Below, piece by piece: positions 54,903 through 63,979 of a stretch of DNA of 64,000 nt. How positions within the stretch are numbered: the stretch's first letter is position 1; the number at the start of each line of letters is the position of its first letter. The stretch lies in contig CAKQNT010000009.1 of NCBI GenBank assembly GCA_934255405.1, positions 1 through 64,000 of the forward strand, in the 5' to 3' direction. A model generated the notes under the pieces. The model ran no database searches. It worked only from the letters and a program-made list of their open reading frames with translations, and was not told the DNA's origin. Source of the DNA: an uncultured Alphaproteobacteria bacterium (lineage in GTDB: Bacteria; Pseudomonadota; Alphaproteobacteria; RF32; CAG-239). A program made the position numbers and the translations under genes.

Positions 54903-56153
54903 TTATCTGCATTTTTTTAATTTAGTTACGGCATATTTGTAAACTTCGTGACGAAAAGCTTTGCCATTATCAATCATTTTTTTCCATAATGTCGATAATT
55001 TTTCATCTGCCTCCTTATAACCGCCGTATATCATAGTTTTCAAATCAGGTAATGGAACAAAGTGCTCTTTTTGTTCTAAAGAATTTTTTATACCATTTTT
55101 AATCAAATTACTTGATATATAAGTCATTAATTGTCCTTCAGGTGTTTTTCCTTCATAACCATAACCTATTCCGTTATGCTCCGCCATATTGACTTCAAAC
55201 ATGTCTTCCTGCGTCCTTTGCCATTTTTCTCTTATCAAGAACATATTTCCATGTCGCGAAGTAAAATAGCATGGTTTGAGCTTAAATTCACAATTTTTGG
55301 TCGCTCTATCCATGTCATTATCTATGACTCCTTGAAAATGGCTCTTGTGTTCTCTTTGTCTGTCAAACAAATAATTATTGAAAAAATTATTTGCAACCGT
55401 TCTATCTGCAGATTTTGGCCATTTAACATCTGCTGCCGTTATAAAACTTATCATTTGAGATTTAGCAACACCCAAGGCACAAGCCGGAGAGTGAGCAATT
55501 GTTAGCATTTGTGACAAAATTTGCTTTTGTTCATTAGTTGTATAGCCAATTTTATGCATTTCTGATATTAATTTTTTTTCTAATTCTAATGCTACATAGC
55601 CACCATGACAGTGAGCAACAATAGTCATCATTCGCATACGCCGACAAGCTTCTTCAGTAGCTATTTTCCCTTTCCCATTAGTTAATGTTATCCTCGGCTC
55701 CAAAACTTTATGATAAAGCTCATCAATATATTGAGGATGATAATCATCTACATCTGCTTTATGGTATATCTTATCATCGTCAGTTTTGCTATTCAGTGAA
55801 TTTTCATGATATTTTGAAAAAGCAATACCTCTGGAGGTTGGAGCACTGTTTTGTGATAAATTGTACTTGACACTGAATACGGGAATTTTTATTCCCATTG
55901 GTCTTAAAATATCTTCTTCAATTATTTTGGCATTACCATTTGCAGATCGATCATTATTCGTTCCATCACCACCCAGACACAACACGCAGGGCTCGTCATA
56001 TGGCACTTTATCAACAATAGACCAACCAAATTTATTATCCTCAGTTTTCTCGGTTCTTAGACCTATTTCTAAAGTACTTACTGAAGAGCTATTATCTTCC
56101 TTCGTGTTGAAAGTTTCTCTATCTGGACTAGGGCCAATCTTTATAGAAATCAT
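54903..56153 (-). CDS. Unrecognised 416-residue protein with hydrolase-like elbow
   Basis: No family was assigned. Two segments look like an alpha/beta-hydrolase or DUF2235-like core: CVLCLGGDGTNNDRSANGN (about 56-74) and MMTIVAHCHGGYVALELEKK (about 175-194). In the second the usual G-x-S-x-G elbow is replaced by AHCHGG, so Cys182 would be the nucleophile if it is one. The C-terminal half is mixed and charged. There is no signal peptide. GGAG stands before the ATG. It is the only gene between the two tRNA-Glu-type repeats, and it is AT-rich, so it is probably acquired cargo. Confidence 0.68.
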   Translation of the reverse strand: MISIKIGPSPDRETFNTKEDNSSSVSTLEIGLRTEKTEDNKFGWSIVDKVPYDEPCVLCLGGDGTNNDRSANGNAKIIEEDILRPMGIKIPVFSVKYNLSQNSAPTSRGIAFSKYHENSLNSKTDDDKIYHKADVDDYHPQYIDELYHKVLEPRITLTNGKGKIATEEACRRMRMMTIVAHCHGGYVALELEKKLISEMHKIGYTTNEQKQILSQMLTIAHSPACALGVAKSQMISFITAADVKWPKSADRTVANNFFNNYLFDRQREHKSHFQGVIDNDMDRATKNCEFKLKPCYFTSRHGNMFLIREKWQRTQEDMFEVNMAEHNGIGYGYEGKTPEGQLMTYISSNLIKNGIKNSLEQKEHFVPLPDLKTMIYGGYKEADEKLSTLWKKMIDNGKAFRHEVYKYAVTKLKKCR

Positions 56154-56357
56154 ATATTTTGCTCCATTTATTTGTTTATAATAACATTTTTCTCTTAAAA
56201 GTCAAGTAAGGACCCCTATCATAACCACTTGATTTTACTACATTCTTGCTGCAACGAGTTCGGAAAAACTCCCCAAATAGACATTTTAAAAACACAACAT
56301 CTGAACTAGATTAACTTATTGATATAAAAAGGAAAAGCAGACTTTTTTACTGCCTGC

Positions 56358-56459
56358 CGACTGCGGGTCGAACCCAATCTATGGGTTCAAACACCGTGGG
56401 ACTACTGATAAAAAAATAAGCTCTACCGCAAGAGTAGAGCTTATTTTTTTATTGGTGAT
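56358..56459. repeat. Direct repeat, right copy overlapping the tRNA-Glu 3' end
   Basis: This copy has the 35-base block 56358-56392, which contains the palindrome GAACCCA/TGGGTTC. The tRNA terminator and TTATTTTTTTATTGGTGAT (56441-56459), which includes the last seven tRNA bases, follow. The other 200 bases of the gap from 56154 show nothing else. Confidence 0.75.
56414..56446 (-). terminator. Terminator of tRNA-Glu
   Basis: AAATAAGCTCTAC/GTAGAGCTTATTT (56414-56426 and 56434-56446) makes a 13-bp stem with a 7-base loop and T-runs. Confidence 0.85.
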
Positions 56460-56527
56460 CCCAACGGGATTCGAACCCATATTACCACCGTGAAAGGGTG
56501 ATGTCCTAACCATTAGACGATGGGACC
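56453..56527 (-). tRNA. tRNA-Glu (TTC)
   Basis: The 75-nt minus-strand gene begins GGTCCCATCGTCTAATGGTT. The anticodon loop is CTTTCAC with TTC, the T-arm holds GGTTCGAATCC, and ACCA is encoded at the end (56456-56453). Confidence 0.97.
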
Positions 56528-56609
56528 ATCGTTTGGAACTAGGGCATATATAAATGGAAAATTGTTTTTGGTCAAGATATTTTTTTAGTTGTTTGACATT
56601 TTTTGCAAA

Positions 56610-57857
56610 TTATTTGCCAAATTGAGGATTTAATTCAGCAACAATCCGGCTTAAAGGCATTAAAACCAGTCCCTTTTCCGGCAGTTGCGGCAACCACTCC
56701 TTGAGCGCTGCATAAGTTTGCGTTTTGGGGTGGCCGATGGCGATAGCATAGCCATTGCGGCGAGCAACATTTTCTGCTTTGGCCAATTGCCCGAGGATAT
56801 AGTCTTTATCATTATTATTATCTATGAAAATATGACGGTGTGCATAGGCGATTCCGCTCTCTTTGGCGGCAGTTTCAGCGGCTGATTTGGGCGAGGTTTT
56901 GGAATCCAAAAAAAACAGCCCCTGCTCTTTGAGAACAGCCATAACCGCCAACATTCTTTCTTTATCTTCTGTCAGGCGGCTGCCCATGTGATTGTTAATT
57001 CCGCGTATGCCTTGAAATTTGCCAAGCATAACCTTAAGATTATTTTGAATCTCCTCATTGCTCATTTGAGTTGTGAGCACGTCAGGCGCCGCGTCCACGG
57101 CCTTTTGCGCCTCCATCGGCACATGAATCATAACCTCTTGCCCCGCGCGACGAGAGTTTTCGACTTGCTCATTAAGCTTGCGGCCATAAGTTAAGAATGA
57201 AACAGTCAATGGTGCCTGCAACGAAGCAATATCCGCCGTACGCTTGAGACTGATACCCATATCATCGATTACCACCGCTAAGACCGGTTTATCACCAAAG
57301 TATGGGGGTTTGTGAGCCGGAACAATATTTAATTCCGCCAGTTTTGGGTTATGCAACGGCTTATTTTCTATCACATCTTCGGGAAGTTCTTCTTCATAAA
57401 GCTGTTCCAAAATATCGGAATTAAGTTTTTGCAACTCGGCATATTTTTCTTCGTAATGCCGGTTCTGCGGCGACTCGACATTCAATTTCAGCAGTTCGGC
57501 GACATGTTTGGCAAAAGCGCTCCTTTCAGCCATCTCTGCCTCATACAGCTCCGGCACAAACTGCTCCGACTTTATCACAGCAATTTGCGCATCGGCGTCA
57601 TCGTATAAAAAATCTGTTGCTTGCCGATTGTCCCAGCAGGTGCTGACCGGATTGCGCCGGCAATATTCGGCAAACGAAAGTTTCGGCTCTGTCGGTTCTT
57701 CAGCAAACACAATGTCTATTCCAGCAGAATTTATATCTGTTTGAAAATCCGGCCGGCGGTCTAAATTATAGTATAAAACAGCCACTCCGACTAAGAGGCC
57801 GGCTGCAATCAACAGCCGGCGTGCATATATGGATTTTTTATCTGTGGAAACAGCCAC
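56610..57857 (-). CDS. Divergent polysaccharide deacetylase family protein (YibQ-like)
   Basis: The 415-residue protein has one N-terminal membrane helix (about 11-27), a long polar linker to about 190, and the divergent deacetylase domain: PVLAVVIDDMGISLKRTADI, QEVMIHVPMEAQK, GINNHMGSRLTEDKERM, FFLDSKTSPKS and AIAIGHPKTQTYAALKEW. These hold the Asp and His residues expected of the fold. It is probably periplasmic, acting on envelope glycans. It starts at a GTG two bases after the lysS stop, so it is coupled to lysS. Confidence 0.88.
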   Translation of the reverse strand: MAVSTDKKSIYARRLLIAAGLLVGVAVLYYNLDRRPDFQTDINSAGIDIVFAEEPTEPKLSFAEYCRRNPVSTCWDNRQATDFLYDDADAQIAVIKSEQFVPELYEAEMAERSAFAKHVAELLKLNVESPQNRHYEEKYAELQKLNSDILEQLYEEELPEDVIENKPLHNPKLAELNIVPAHKPPYFGDKPVLAVVIDDMGISLKRTADIASLQAPLTVSFLTYGRKLNEQVENSRRAGQEVMIHVPMEAQKAVDAAPDVLTTQMSNEEIQNNLKVMLGKFQGIRGINNHMGSRLTEDKERMLAVMAVLKEQGLFFLDSKTSPKSAAETAAKESGIAYAHRHIFIDNNNDKDYILGQLAKAENVARRNGYAIAIGHPKTQTYAALKEWLPQLPEKGLVLMPLSRIVAELNPQFGK

Positions 57858-57859
57858 GA

Positions 57860-59332
57860 TTAGTCTCTTTTGCGCATAATCGGGAAAGCAATAACATCGC
57901 GGATATTGTCAGCTCCGGTCAGCAAAATAGCCAAGCGGTCAATACCCATGCCCATACCTCCGGTTGGCGGCAAACCATTTTCCAGAGCAACAACATAGTC
58001 TTCATCCAGCATTTGCGCCTCATCATCACCGGCATCGCGCTCGGCAACCTGAGCGTCAAAACGCTCCTTTTGTTCCAGCGGATTGGACAACTCAGAATAG
58101 GCACAGCCGATTTCCATACCGCCGATGTAAGCATCAAAGTGCTCAACCAAACGCGGATTGCTGCGATGAGTTTTGGCCAAAGGAGAAACATCTCTGGGCA
58201 TATCCATTACCAAAGTCGGCTGAATCAGATGGGCTTCAACCTTCTCATCAAACACCTTCTGAACAACTTTGCCCCAGCAGGTGCACTCATCGGCATCTAT
58301 GCCGGCAGACTTGGCCATAGCCTTGGCCTCTGCAACATCTTGAGCCTGCAGCAAATCTATGCCGGCATATTCCTTGCACAAATCAATAATGGACTTGCGG
58401 GCAAAGCCTTTGGAGAGGTCAACTTCTTCTTCACCGAGTTTGATAACCTTGGTTCCCAAAACGCGCTCTGCAACATAAGGAATCATATCCGCAAACAAAT
58501 CTGCCATATCATTATAGTCGGCATAAGCTTGATATGCCTCCAAACCGGTAAACTCCGGATTGTGGCTCTTATCAATCCCCTCATTGCGGAAGTTGCGACC
58601 GATTTCAAACACACGGTCAAAGCCGCCGACCACCAAACGCTTGAGGAACAATTCAGGTGCAACACGCAGGTACAAATCCATATCCAGAGCATTGTGATGA
58701 GTAATGAATGGTTTGGCATTGGCTCCGCCCATGATGGTATGGAGAATCGGAGTTTCTACCTCCAAAAAGCGATGTTCTTCAAACCAGCGGCGGATAGCCG
58801 AGGTTATCTGGCAGCGTTTTTTGAATATCTCGCGGCTGTCATCATTCATAATAAAATCTACGTAACGCTGACGGTAGCGGGCTTCCATATCTGTCAGACC
58901 GTGGAATTTTTCCGGCAGAGGCTGCAAGGATTTGGAAATGATGTCAAAATGCTCGGCAGCGATAGAAAGCTCGCCACGCGGAGTGCGGCGAACATAACCT
59001 GAAACACCGACAATATCACCGACATCAAGAGATTTCAGACGCTCCAAATCCGCCTCAGGCAAGTGGTTTTTGTGGCAGAAGGCCTGAATCTTGCCGCTGA
59101 TATCTTTAATATCAATAAACATTCCATTGTTGCGGACAGCCATGGCGCGGCCGGCGACAGTAACTCTGTCCTCGGTATCTACACCGGCTTCCAAGTCTTT
59201 GTATTTTTCTTGTAAATCTGCCGCAAACGCATCAGGACAAAAGCGGTAAGGATACGGATTGTAGCCCTGCTCCTGCAAATTTTTCAGTTTTGTTAAACGG
59301 GATTCTCTGTGAACACTGGTCTCTATAGTCAT
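57860..59332 (-). CDS. lysS: Lysyl-tRNA synthetase, class II
   Basis: This essential enzyme charges tRNA-Lys. The 490-residue protein has an N-terminal OB-fold anticodon domain (about 60-150, VTVAGRAMAVRNNGMFIDI), class II motif 1 and 2 (GFDRVFEIGRNFRNEGID, then HNPEFTGLEAY) and motif 3 at the end (GLPPTGGMGMGIDRLAILLT). The closing IRDVIAFPIMRKRD is typical. It leads a two-gene operon with the deacetylase-like gene. Confidence 0.97.
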   Translation of the reverse strand: MTIETSVHRESRLTKLKNLQEQGYNPYPYRFCPDAFAADLQEKYKDLEAGVDTEDRVTVAGRAMAVRNNGMFIDIKDISGKIQAFCHKNHLPEADLERLKSLDVGDIVGVSGYVRRTPRGELSIAAEHFDIISKSLQPLPEKFHGLTDMEARYRQRYVDFIMNDDSREIFKKRCQITSAIRRWFEEHRFLEVETPILHTIMGGANAKPFITHHNALDMDLYLRVAPELFLKRLVVGGFDRVFEIGRNFRNEGIDKSHNPEFTGLEAYQAYADYNDMADLFADMIPYVAERVLGTKVIKLGEEEVDLSKGFARKSIIDLCKEYAGIDLLQAQDVAEAKAMAKSAGIDADECTCWGKVVQKVFDEKVEAHLIQPTLVMDMPRDVSPLAKTHRSNPRLVEHFDAYIGGMEIGCAYSELSNPLEQKERFDAQVAERDAGDDEAQMLDEDYVVALENGLPPTGGMGMGIDRLAILLTGADNIRDVIAFPIMRKRD

Positions 59333-59474
59333 TTTTATTTCCTAGTTTTTTTTTGTAATTTTAAACGCAATTAGTAAGACTATAAACAATGCAAATATTT
59401 TTTCAATAAAAAACGTGTTTTTTCTGGAAATGGACTCTTTTTTGCGTTATATTGCAATTAAAGAGGTGAGAAAA

Positions 59475-60488
59475 ATGACAGCAAAAGAACGTATTGAGCA
59501 AATTAAAGGCAGGGCAAAAGTGCTCGGATTAGCTTTGACTTTCGGCTTGGGAGGGAAATCCGCCGCAGCTAAAGCTATGTCTTTACCCCAAACGGATCCT
59601 AATATTGCGCCAACCGAAATAAGCATTACTCCGGAAAATGGAATCTGCAATGACGACACTTTGGCTGCCAAACGTCGACTGATTAAAGCCGAACGAGAGT
59701 TTGCCTCTGTTGCAAAAAGCGGCAAATATAAAGGATTGCTAATTGATTATGAAACCATGCAAGCGCAAGATATCGGACACATTTTTGAATCCAGCATGGA
59801 TCCGACGGCTTATACCGGCAAATATATCGGCTGGTATCAGATGAGTTTGGCTCCGGGCGGCTTGATGCAACAGTTTGTTAAGGCCTATGGAAAAAAATAC
59901 CCAAATCTGGTTGGGCTTGATGTAAAAACAACTGATTTTCGAAAAAACTATAATGCTTATGCGACCGGCGCAAATAGAGCTCAGTTTGAAAAAGATTTGT
60001 TCAACTTTAACTATGATAAAGTTTATGCCAGAATTTTTAACCAATTGGCACGCGACATTAAAGATTTTCCGGCCATTACCAAAGATAACTGCAACGATCC
60101 GCAGTATAAAGCTTTGGCAGGGGCGATAATGTCTTGCGCAAATCAAAACCCCGCCAAAACCCCCGGCATTTTTAAAAATGCTTGGGACGCGCATATTGCA
60201 CGGACTAAGTTTAACCCCAATGACGCCGTCAGCGCCCTGGAATTTTATGGTAAGGTTATTGAAACATCTTATGGCATACGGCAAAGCAAATGGGGATTAA
60301 GCAGCCGGTATAAAGAAGAGAAAAAGCTTGCGGCAAGTCTTCACGATTATAATAACGCCAAAATACGTCTTGATAAAGCCAAATCTCTTTTGACAACCGC
60401 CGGCAAAACGGTTTTTTCTGAGAACATCGCCACCAATGGTAATAACCTTAATCTGGCCTACACGCTGATAAATCAACGCGGAAAATAA
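59475..60488 (+). CDS. Unrecognised 337-residue protein
   Basis: No family was assigned. From the ATG at 59475, preceded by AGAGGTGAG, an N-terminal segment KVLGLALTFGLGGKSAAAKA could be a weak signal or membrane part. Residues about 95-150 (YTGKYIGWYQMSLAPGG, then LMQQFVKAYGKKYPNL) vaguely recall lysozyme-like muramidase text, but no catalytic Glu context is convincing. The rest is helical, with asparagines and lysines. A cell-wall role is only a guess. Confidence 0.6.
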   Translation: MTAKERIEQIKGRAKVLGLALTFGLGGKSAAAKAMSLPQTDPNIAPTEISITPENGICNDDTLAAKRRLIKAEREFASVAKSGKYKGLLIDYETMQAQDIGHIFESSMDPTAYTGKYIGWYQMSLAPGGLMQQFVKAYGKKYPNLVGLDVKTTDFRKNYNAYATGANRAQFEKDLFNFNYDKVYARIFNQLARDIKDFPAITKDNCNDPQYKALAGAIMSCANQNPAKTPGIFKNAWDAHIARTKFNPNDAVSALEFYGKVIETSYGIRQSKWGLSSRYKEEKKLAASLHDYNNAKIRLDKAKSLLTTAGKTVFSENIATNGNNLNLAYTLINQRGK

Positions 60489-60492
60489 AAGC

Positions 60493-60525
60493 TTGACTTT
60501 GAGAGCAAAAGAACTAAACTAGAAC
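60493..60525 (+). promoter_or_regulatory. lexA promoter with SOS box
   Basis: TTGACT (60493-60498) and TAAACT (60515-60520) form a promoter with a 16-base spacer. GAAC-TAAACTA-GAAC (60511-60525) is the alphaproteobacterial LexA operator GAAC-N7-GAAC and covers the -10 element. LexA bound there would block its own promoter. Confidence 0.85.
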
Positions 60526-60552
60526 AAATTTTATGTTTTGGCGAGGTTTTTT

Positions 60553-61209
60553 ATGCTCACGGAAAAGCAATATAAATTGTTGTTGTTTATTAATAAGGTA
60601 TTGAAAGAGACCGGATGTTCGCCGTCTTTTGACGAGATGAAAAACGCGGTCGGGCTAAAGTCAAAATCAGGTATTCATGCGCTTATTGAATCTCTGGAAG
60701 AACGCAATTTTATTCGCAAACTGCCGCACAAAGCCCGCGCGCTGGAGATTCTGCGGCTGCCCAAGCTAAAGCCCAGCTCCATTGTGGCGGAAGAAAAGAA
60801 ACGTGACACAGCTTTGCTCAACGCCATGGTCGATATTCCGCTTTATGGCAAAATTGCCGCAGGTACCCCGATTGAGGCAATTGCCGATGAGACCGAAAAA
60901 TTTCAGGTGCCATACGACATGGTTAGAGGCGGACAGTATTATGCTCTGAAAATTGAAGGCGACTCTATGGAGGGGATTGGCATTTTGAACGGCGACACCG
61001 TCATAATCAAAAAGGCTGACACCGCCCGCAACGGAGACATTGTTGTGGCGCTGGTGGATAATTGCGAGGCAACGCTTAAGCAGATAAAAAAAGAAGGTTC
61101 AGAAGTTTTGCTGATTCCCAAGAATGATGCCTATCAGGTTCGGCGCCTGCCGGCCAATCGGGTAAAAGTACAGGGAATTTTGAGCTCATTGGTTAGAACT
61201 TATCATTAA
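60553..61209 (+). CDS. lexA: LexA repressor
   Basis: LexA represses the SOS genes and cleaves itself when RecA filaments form. From the ATG at 60553 (CGAGG site upstream) it has 218 residues. The winged-helix DNA-binding domain (MLTEKQYKLLLFINKVL to about 65, recognition segment LKSKSGIHALIESLEERNFI shown in parts) precedes the cleavage site Ala103-Gly104 in GKIAAGTP. The Ser138 (EGDSMEG) and Lys176 (ATLKQIKK) catalytic dyad follows. The operator in its own promoter supports autoregulation. Confidence 0.96.
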   Translation: MLTEKQYKLLLFINKVLKETGCSPSFDEMKNAVGLKSKSGIHALIESLEERNFIRKLPHKARALEILRLPKLKPSSIVAEEKKRDTALLNAMVDIPLYGKIAAGTPIEAIADETEKFQVPYDMVRGGQYYALKIEGDSMEGIGILNGDTVIIKKADTARNGDIVVALVDNCEATLKQIKKEGSEVLLIPKNDAYQVRRLPANRVKVQGILSSLVRTYH

Positions 61210-61273
61210 GTTGAAATCGCCTCCTCTGCCCATTACTTCAGTAGATGGGATTAACCACATGGAGGATTAGCCA

Positions 61274-61678
61274 ATGAAAAAAATTTGTTTTACGCTGATT
61301 GTGACTTTTTTACTGTTTGCCTGCGCAACTCCGGCTAAATATGATGATAAGCTGAACGGATTTTTAGGGCACAACGAAGCCTATCTGATTAAAAAAATGG
61401 GCAAGCCCAGCGCCACCAAAATCATCTCTGATCAGTTGACTGTCGTTTCTTATGTAAAAGCCAATAACACCTATGTGCCATCGGAATTTTATATCTATGG
61501 CGCTCAAGATAACAGCACAAACAATTTTTATAACCCTTTTCTAAATGATTATGACTTTACGCCTTATAGCGCAGCCTTTGGCTATCAGGTGGAATATTAC
61601 TGCAAAACCGTGTTTTTGCTGGAAAACGGCATAATAACCGGTTGGAAATGGAAAGGCAACGACTGCACCGCGTACTAA
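61274..61678 (+). CDS. Small outer-membrane lipoprotein, possibly SmpA/BamE-like
   Basis: The 134-residue protein starts KKICFTLIVTFLLFACATP with lipobox LFAC. The segment LGHNEAYLIKKMGKPSATK recalls the conserved G-x-P turn of SmpA/OmlA proteins that assist outer-membrane protein assembly, but the rest does not clearly match. Later text has aromatic repeats (FYNPFLNDYDFTPYSAAFGY) and two cysteines (YYCK, NDCTAY). GGAGG lies before the ATG. Confidence 0.7.
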   Translation: MKKICFTLIVTFLLFACATPAKYDDKLNGFLGHNEAYLIKKMGKPSATKIISDQLTVVSYVKANNTYVPSEFYIYGAQDNSTNNFYNPFLNDYDFTPYSAAFGYQVEYYCKTVFLLENGIITGWKWKGNDCTAY

Positions 61679-61795
61679 AAAATTTTGATACCGCTAAACC
61701 AATTGTTAACTTAAATCTGCTTCTATTTATGTAAAGAGATATTGACTCTGCGAGTCTGTTTGGCGGTATCAGGATTTTTTAGGGGAAACAAAAAA

Positions 61796-62116
61796 ATGGG
61801 GATATTGTGGGACATTCCGAACTGGATAAAAAATTCTGGTTTTTTGTTGGCCAGCATTCTGATTTCCCTATATTTTTCGTTTTCTTTTGTCAATGGTGAG
61901 CGCGGTCTGCTGAAATATATTTATCTGCGGCAGGAAATTGACACGGCACAAAAAATTGCGCGACAATACAATGCCCAAAAAATAGCGCTGGAAGAAAAGG
62001 TTAAGCATTTGTCAAACTCCAGCTTGGATTTGGATTTGCTGGAAGAACGGGCGCGAATTGTGTTGAATCTGGCAGGAAAAGATGAGTTTATTCTGCTTGA
62101 TGAAAAAGATGACTAA
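61796..62116 (+). CDS. Septum formation initiator, FtsB/DivIC family
   Basis: The 106-residue protein has a short cytoplasmic start, one membrane span (NSGFLLASILISLYFSFSFV, about 13-32) and a periplasmic coiled coil (LRQEIDTAQKIARQYNAQKI onward, to about 75). The LDLLEERARIVLNLAGKDEF end is the FtsB-like motif. FtsB works with FtsL and FtsQ to activate septal wall synthesis. AGGGGAAA precedes the ATG. A longer in-frame TTG start is unlikely. It lies upstream of an M23 peptidase gene. Confidence 0.85.
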   Translation: MGILWDIPNWIKNSGFLLASILISLYFSFSFVNGERGLLKYIYLRQEIDTAQKIARQYNAQKIALEEKVKHLSNSSLDLDLLEERARIVLNLAGKDEFILLDEKDD

Positions 62117-62275
62117 CTAATTTTGTGCAAAAACAAATCATTACCTCTACTTTTGGATAACTTTGTAAAAAATACTGTATTTTTTTTATTTTTTTGCTAT
62201 ACCTGAGATACTGGCGCAGGTAACCGGCAGATATTGCAGCTTGTTGTGCTTTGGATTAACGTTTCAGGCTTATGA

Positions 62276-63511
62276 ATGAAGAAAAACCGCCTACTTAAAC
62301 AAAAACCCTATTCTCCGCATTATACTGAGAAAAAACCTTTTTTCTCGGAAAAGGAAATTATATTCCGCAGCGCCGGCAGAGCCAAGGTGTTTACCATATC
62401 TTCAAGACTGCAGGTGGTTTTGCTGGTTTTGTTGTGCCTGATTGGCGGCTGGAGTTGGTATTCTTATCATATATATAATAAGTCTGGGCGGATTATCACT
62501 CACAAGAATCAAGAGCTGGTAGAAACTCGCGATGCCTATGTTGATTTGATGAGCGACTTTGTGGCTATTCATAAAAACATTGATTCGGTATTGGCTTCGT
62601 TGGAGAAAAAAGGCGCAAAATCTGGGAAAGAACTGGATAAATACAAGCGTCAGGCTATGGTGGTAGAAGATAAAATTAAACAAATTACTGCCGAAAAAAA
62701 GTGGGCTGACGATAAAACCCTCAATGAAAAGGCCAGTCTGAACGAGGCTCTTTTGCAGAGAGATATTGCTATATCGGAGCGCGATGCTCTGCGGCAGCAG
62801 TTAGCAGATTTGGAGACTGCCGTAAAAGAAATTAAAGCCGCGGAGCTGGAGGTCTTTGACAGGGTTGAGGCAATTGCCAAGAAAGAGATTCAAAAAATTA
62901 AGAGCGCATTCAACGCTATAAATGCTCCGATAAAAAAGCAAGGTCTGTATTTTAATCCGCTGGCCGGCAGCAAAAAGAAGGAATCTTCCGGAGGTCCTTA
63001 TATTCCGGCGTCTGTTGCCAAAATCAGCGATTCCCGTCTAAATAACAAAATTTCGGCCATATATAAGGCCGCCGACGATTTGGAATATTATCGCGAGGTG
63101 GTAAAATATGTGCCGCTGGGTAAACCGGTATGGAGCTATTGGGTAACCTCCAAGTTTGGTTACCGCAAAGACCCGTTTAATAAAAAAAATGCCGGACATA
63201 AAGGAGTGGATTTGGCCAGCCGCACCGGCAATAAAATTCAAATAAAAGCCAAAGGACGGGTTATTAAAGTAGAGCACTCCAACCGCGGCTACGGCAACAA
63301 CGTAATCATTGACCATGGCAACGGTTTTCAGACTCGTTATGCGCACATGAATAAAATATATGTAAAAAAAGGTGATTATTTAAAAATTGATGCTACAATA
63401 GGTGAAGTTGGCAATACCGGTCGCTCTACCGGTCCGCATCTTCATTATGAAGTCCTGTATCAGGGGCATCCGGTTGATCCGCTGCCATTTATGCAGGCCA
63501 AAATTAAATAA
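62276..63511 (+). CDS. M23 family metallopeptidase (peptidoglycan endopeptidase)
   Basis: The 411-residue protein has a cytoplasmic basic start, one membrane span (about 45-62), a long coiled coil (about 75-210) and a C-terminal LytM/M23 domain. The zinc ligands are His308 and Asp312 in AGHKGVDLA and His390 in GPHLHYE, with His388 beside it, so it should be active. It probably trims cross-links for shape or division. The start at 62276 has no clear ribosome site. Bactofilin follows 9 bases later; that pairing is conserved in bacteria where bactofilin guides M23 enzymes. Confidence 0.92.
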   Translation: MKKNRLLKQKPYSPHYTEKKPFFSEKEIIFRSAGRAKVFTISSRLQVVLLVLLCLIGGWSWYSYHIYNKSGRIITHKNQELVETRDAYVDLMSDFVAIHKNIDSVLASLEKKGAKSGKELDKYKRQAMVVEDKIKQITAEKKWADDKTLNEKASLNEALLQRDIAISERDALRQQLADLETAVKEIKAAELEVFDRVEAIAKKEIQKIKSAFNAINAPIKKQGLYFNPLAGSKKKESSGGPYIPASVAKISDSRLNNKISAIYKAADDLEYYREVVKYVPLGKPVWSYWVTSKFGYRKDPFNKKNAGHKGVDLASRTGNKIQIKAKGRVIKVEHSNRGYGNNVIIDHGNGFQTRYAHMNKIYVKKGDYLKIDATIGEVGNTGRSTGPHLHYEVLYQGHPVDPLPFMQAKIK

Positions 63512-63520
63512 GAGGTTAAG

Positions 63521-63979
63521 ATGAAAAAATTTAAGAGATTACTTTATTTGAAACTTGCACGCCGCCTCAGCCGCAGCACTACCGGAGCTCCGGTGCCCAG
63601 CATTATCAGTGAAAACACCCGTCTCAAAGGCGATATTATCAGTGATGGTATTGTGCACATTGATGGTCAGGTTGAAGGCGACATCAGTTGTGATGAACTG
63701 ATTATTGGCATAAAAGGCGCAGTTGTCGGCTCTGTAAACGCTAACAACCTACAGCTTTATGGTATATTGAATGGCAAAGCAGTGGCGGATAATTTGTTTA
63801 TTGCTAAGTCGGCAAAGCTGATTGGTGATGCCTCTCATAACACTATCGCCATTGAGCCGGGGGCCTATGTTGACGGGCATTGTATGCGCATTGGAGCCCC
63901 AATCCCCGCAGAACAAGGCAAACCCGATTTGATGCTGGTAGATAAGAGCCAAAAAAATAAGAGCTCATCGGTAGCTTAG
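63521..63979 (+). CDS. Bactofilin
   Basis: Bactofilins polymerise into cytoskeletal filaments beside the inner membrane. The 152-residue protein has a basic membrane-facing N-terminus (MKKFKRLLYLKLARRLSRS), then the beta-helical core (about 30-125) with the repeating G-D/x-I-x-x-x-G pattern: LKGDIISDGIVHIDGQVEGD and VGSVNANNLQLYGILNGKAV. The tail is polar and disordered (KSQKNKSSSVA). GAGGT lies before the ATG. It is coupled to the M23 peptidase gene. Confidence 0.95.
   Translation: MKKFKRLLYLKLARRLSRSTTGAPVPSIISENTRLKGDIISDGIVHIDGQVEGDISCDELIIGIKGAVVGSVNANNLQLYGILNGKAVADNLFIAKSAKLIGDASHNTIAIEPGAYVDGHCMRIGAPIPAEQGKPDLMLVDKSQKNKSSSVA

Noticed and set aside
57821..59002. 393-codon plus-strand frame opposite lysS
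   Set aside because: It is the mirror of a certain lysS gene, lacks a ribosome site and does not resemble any protein.
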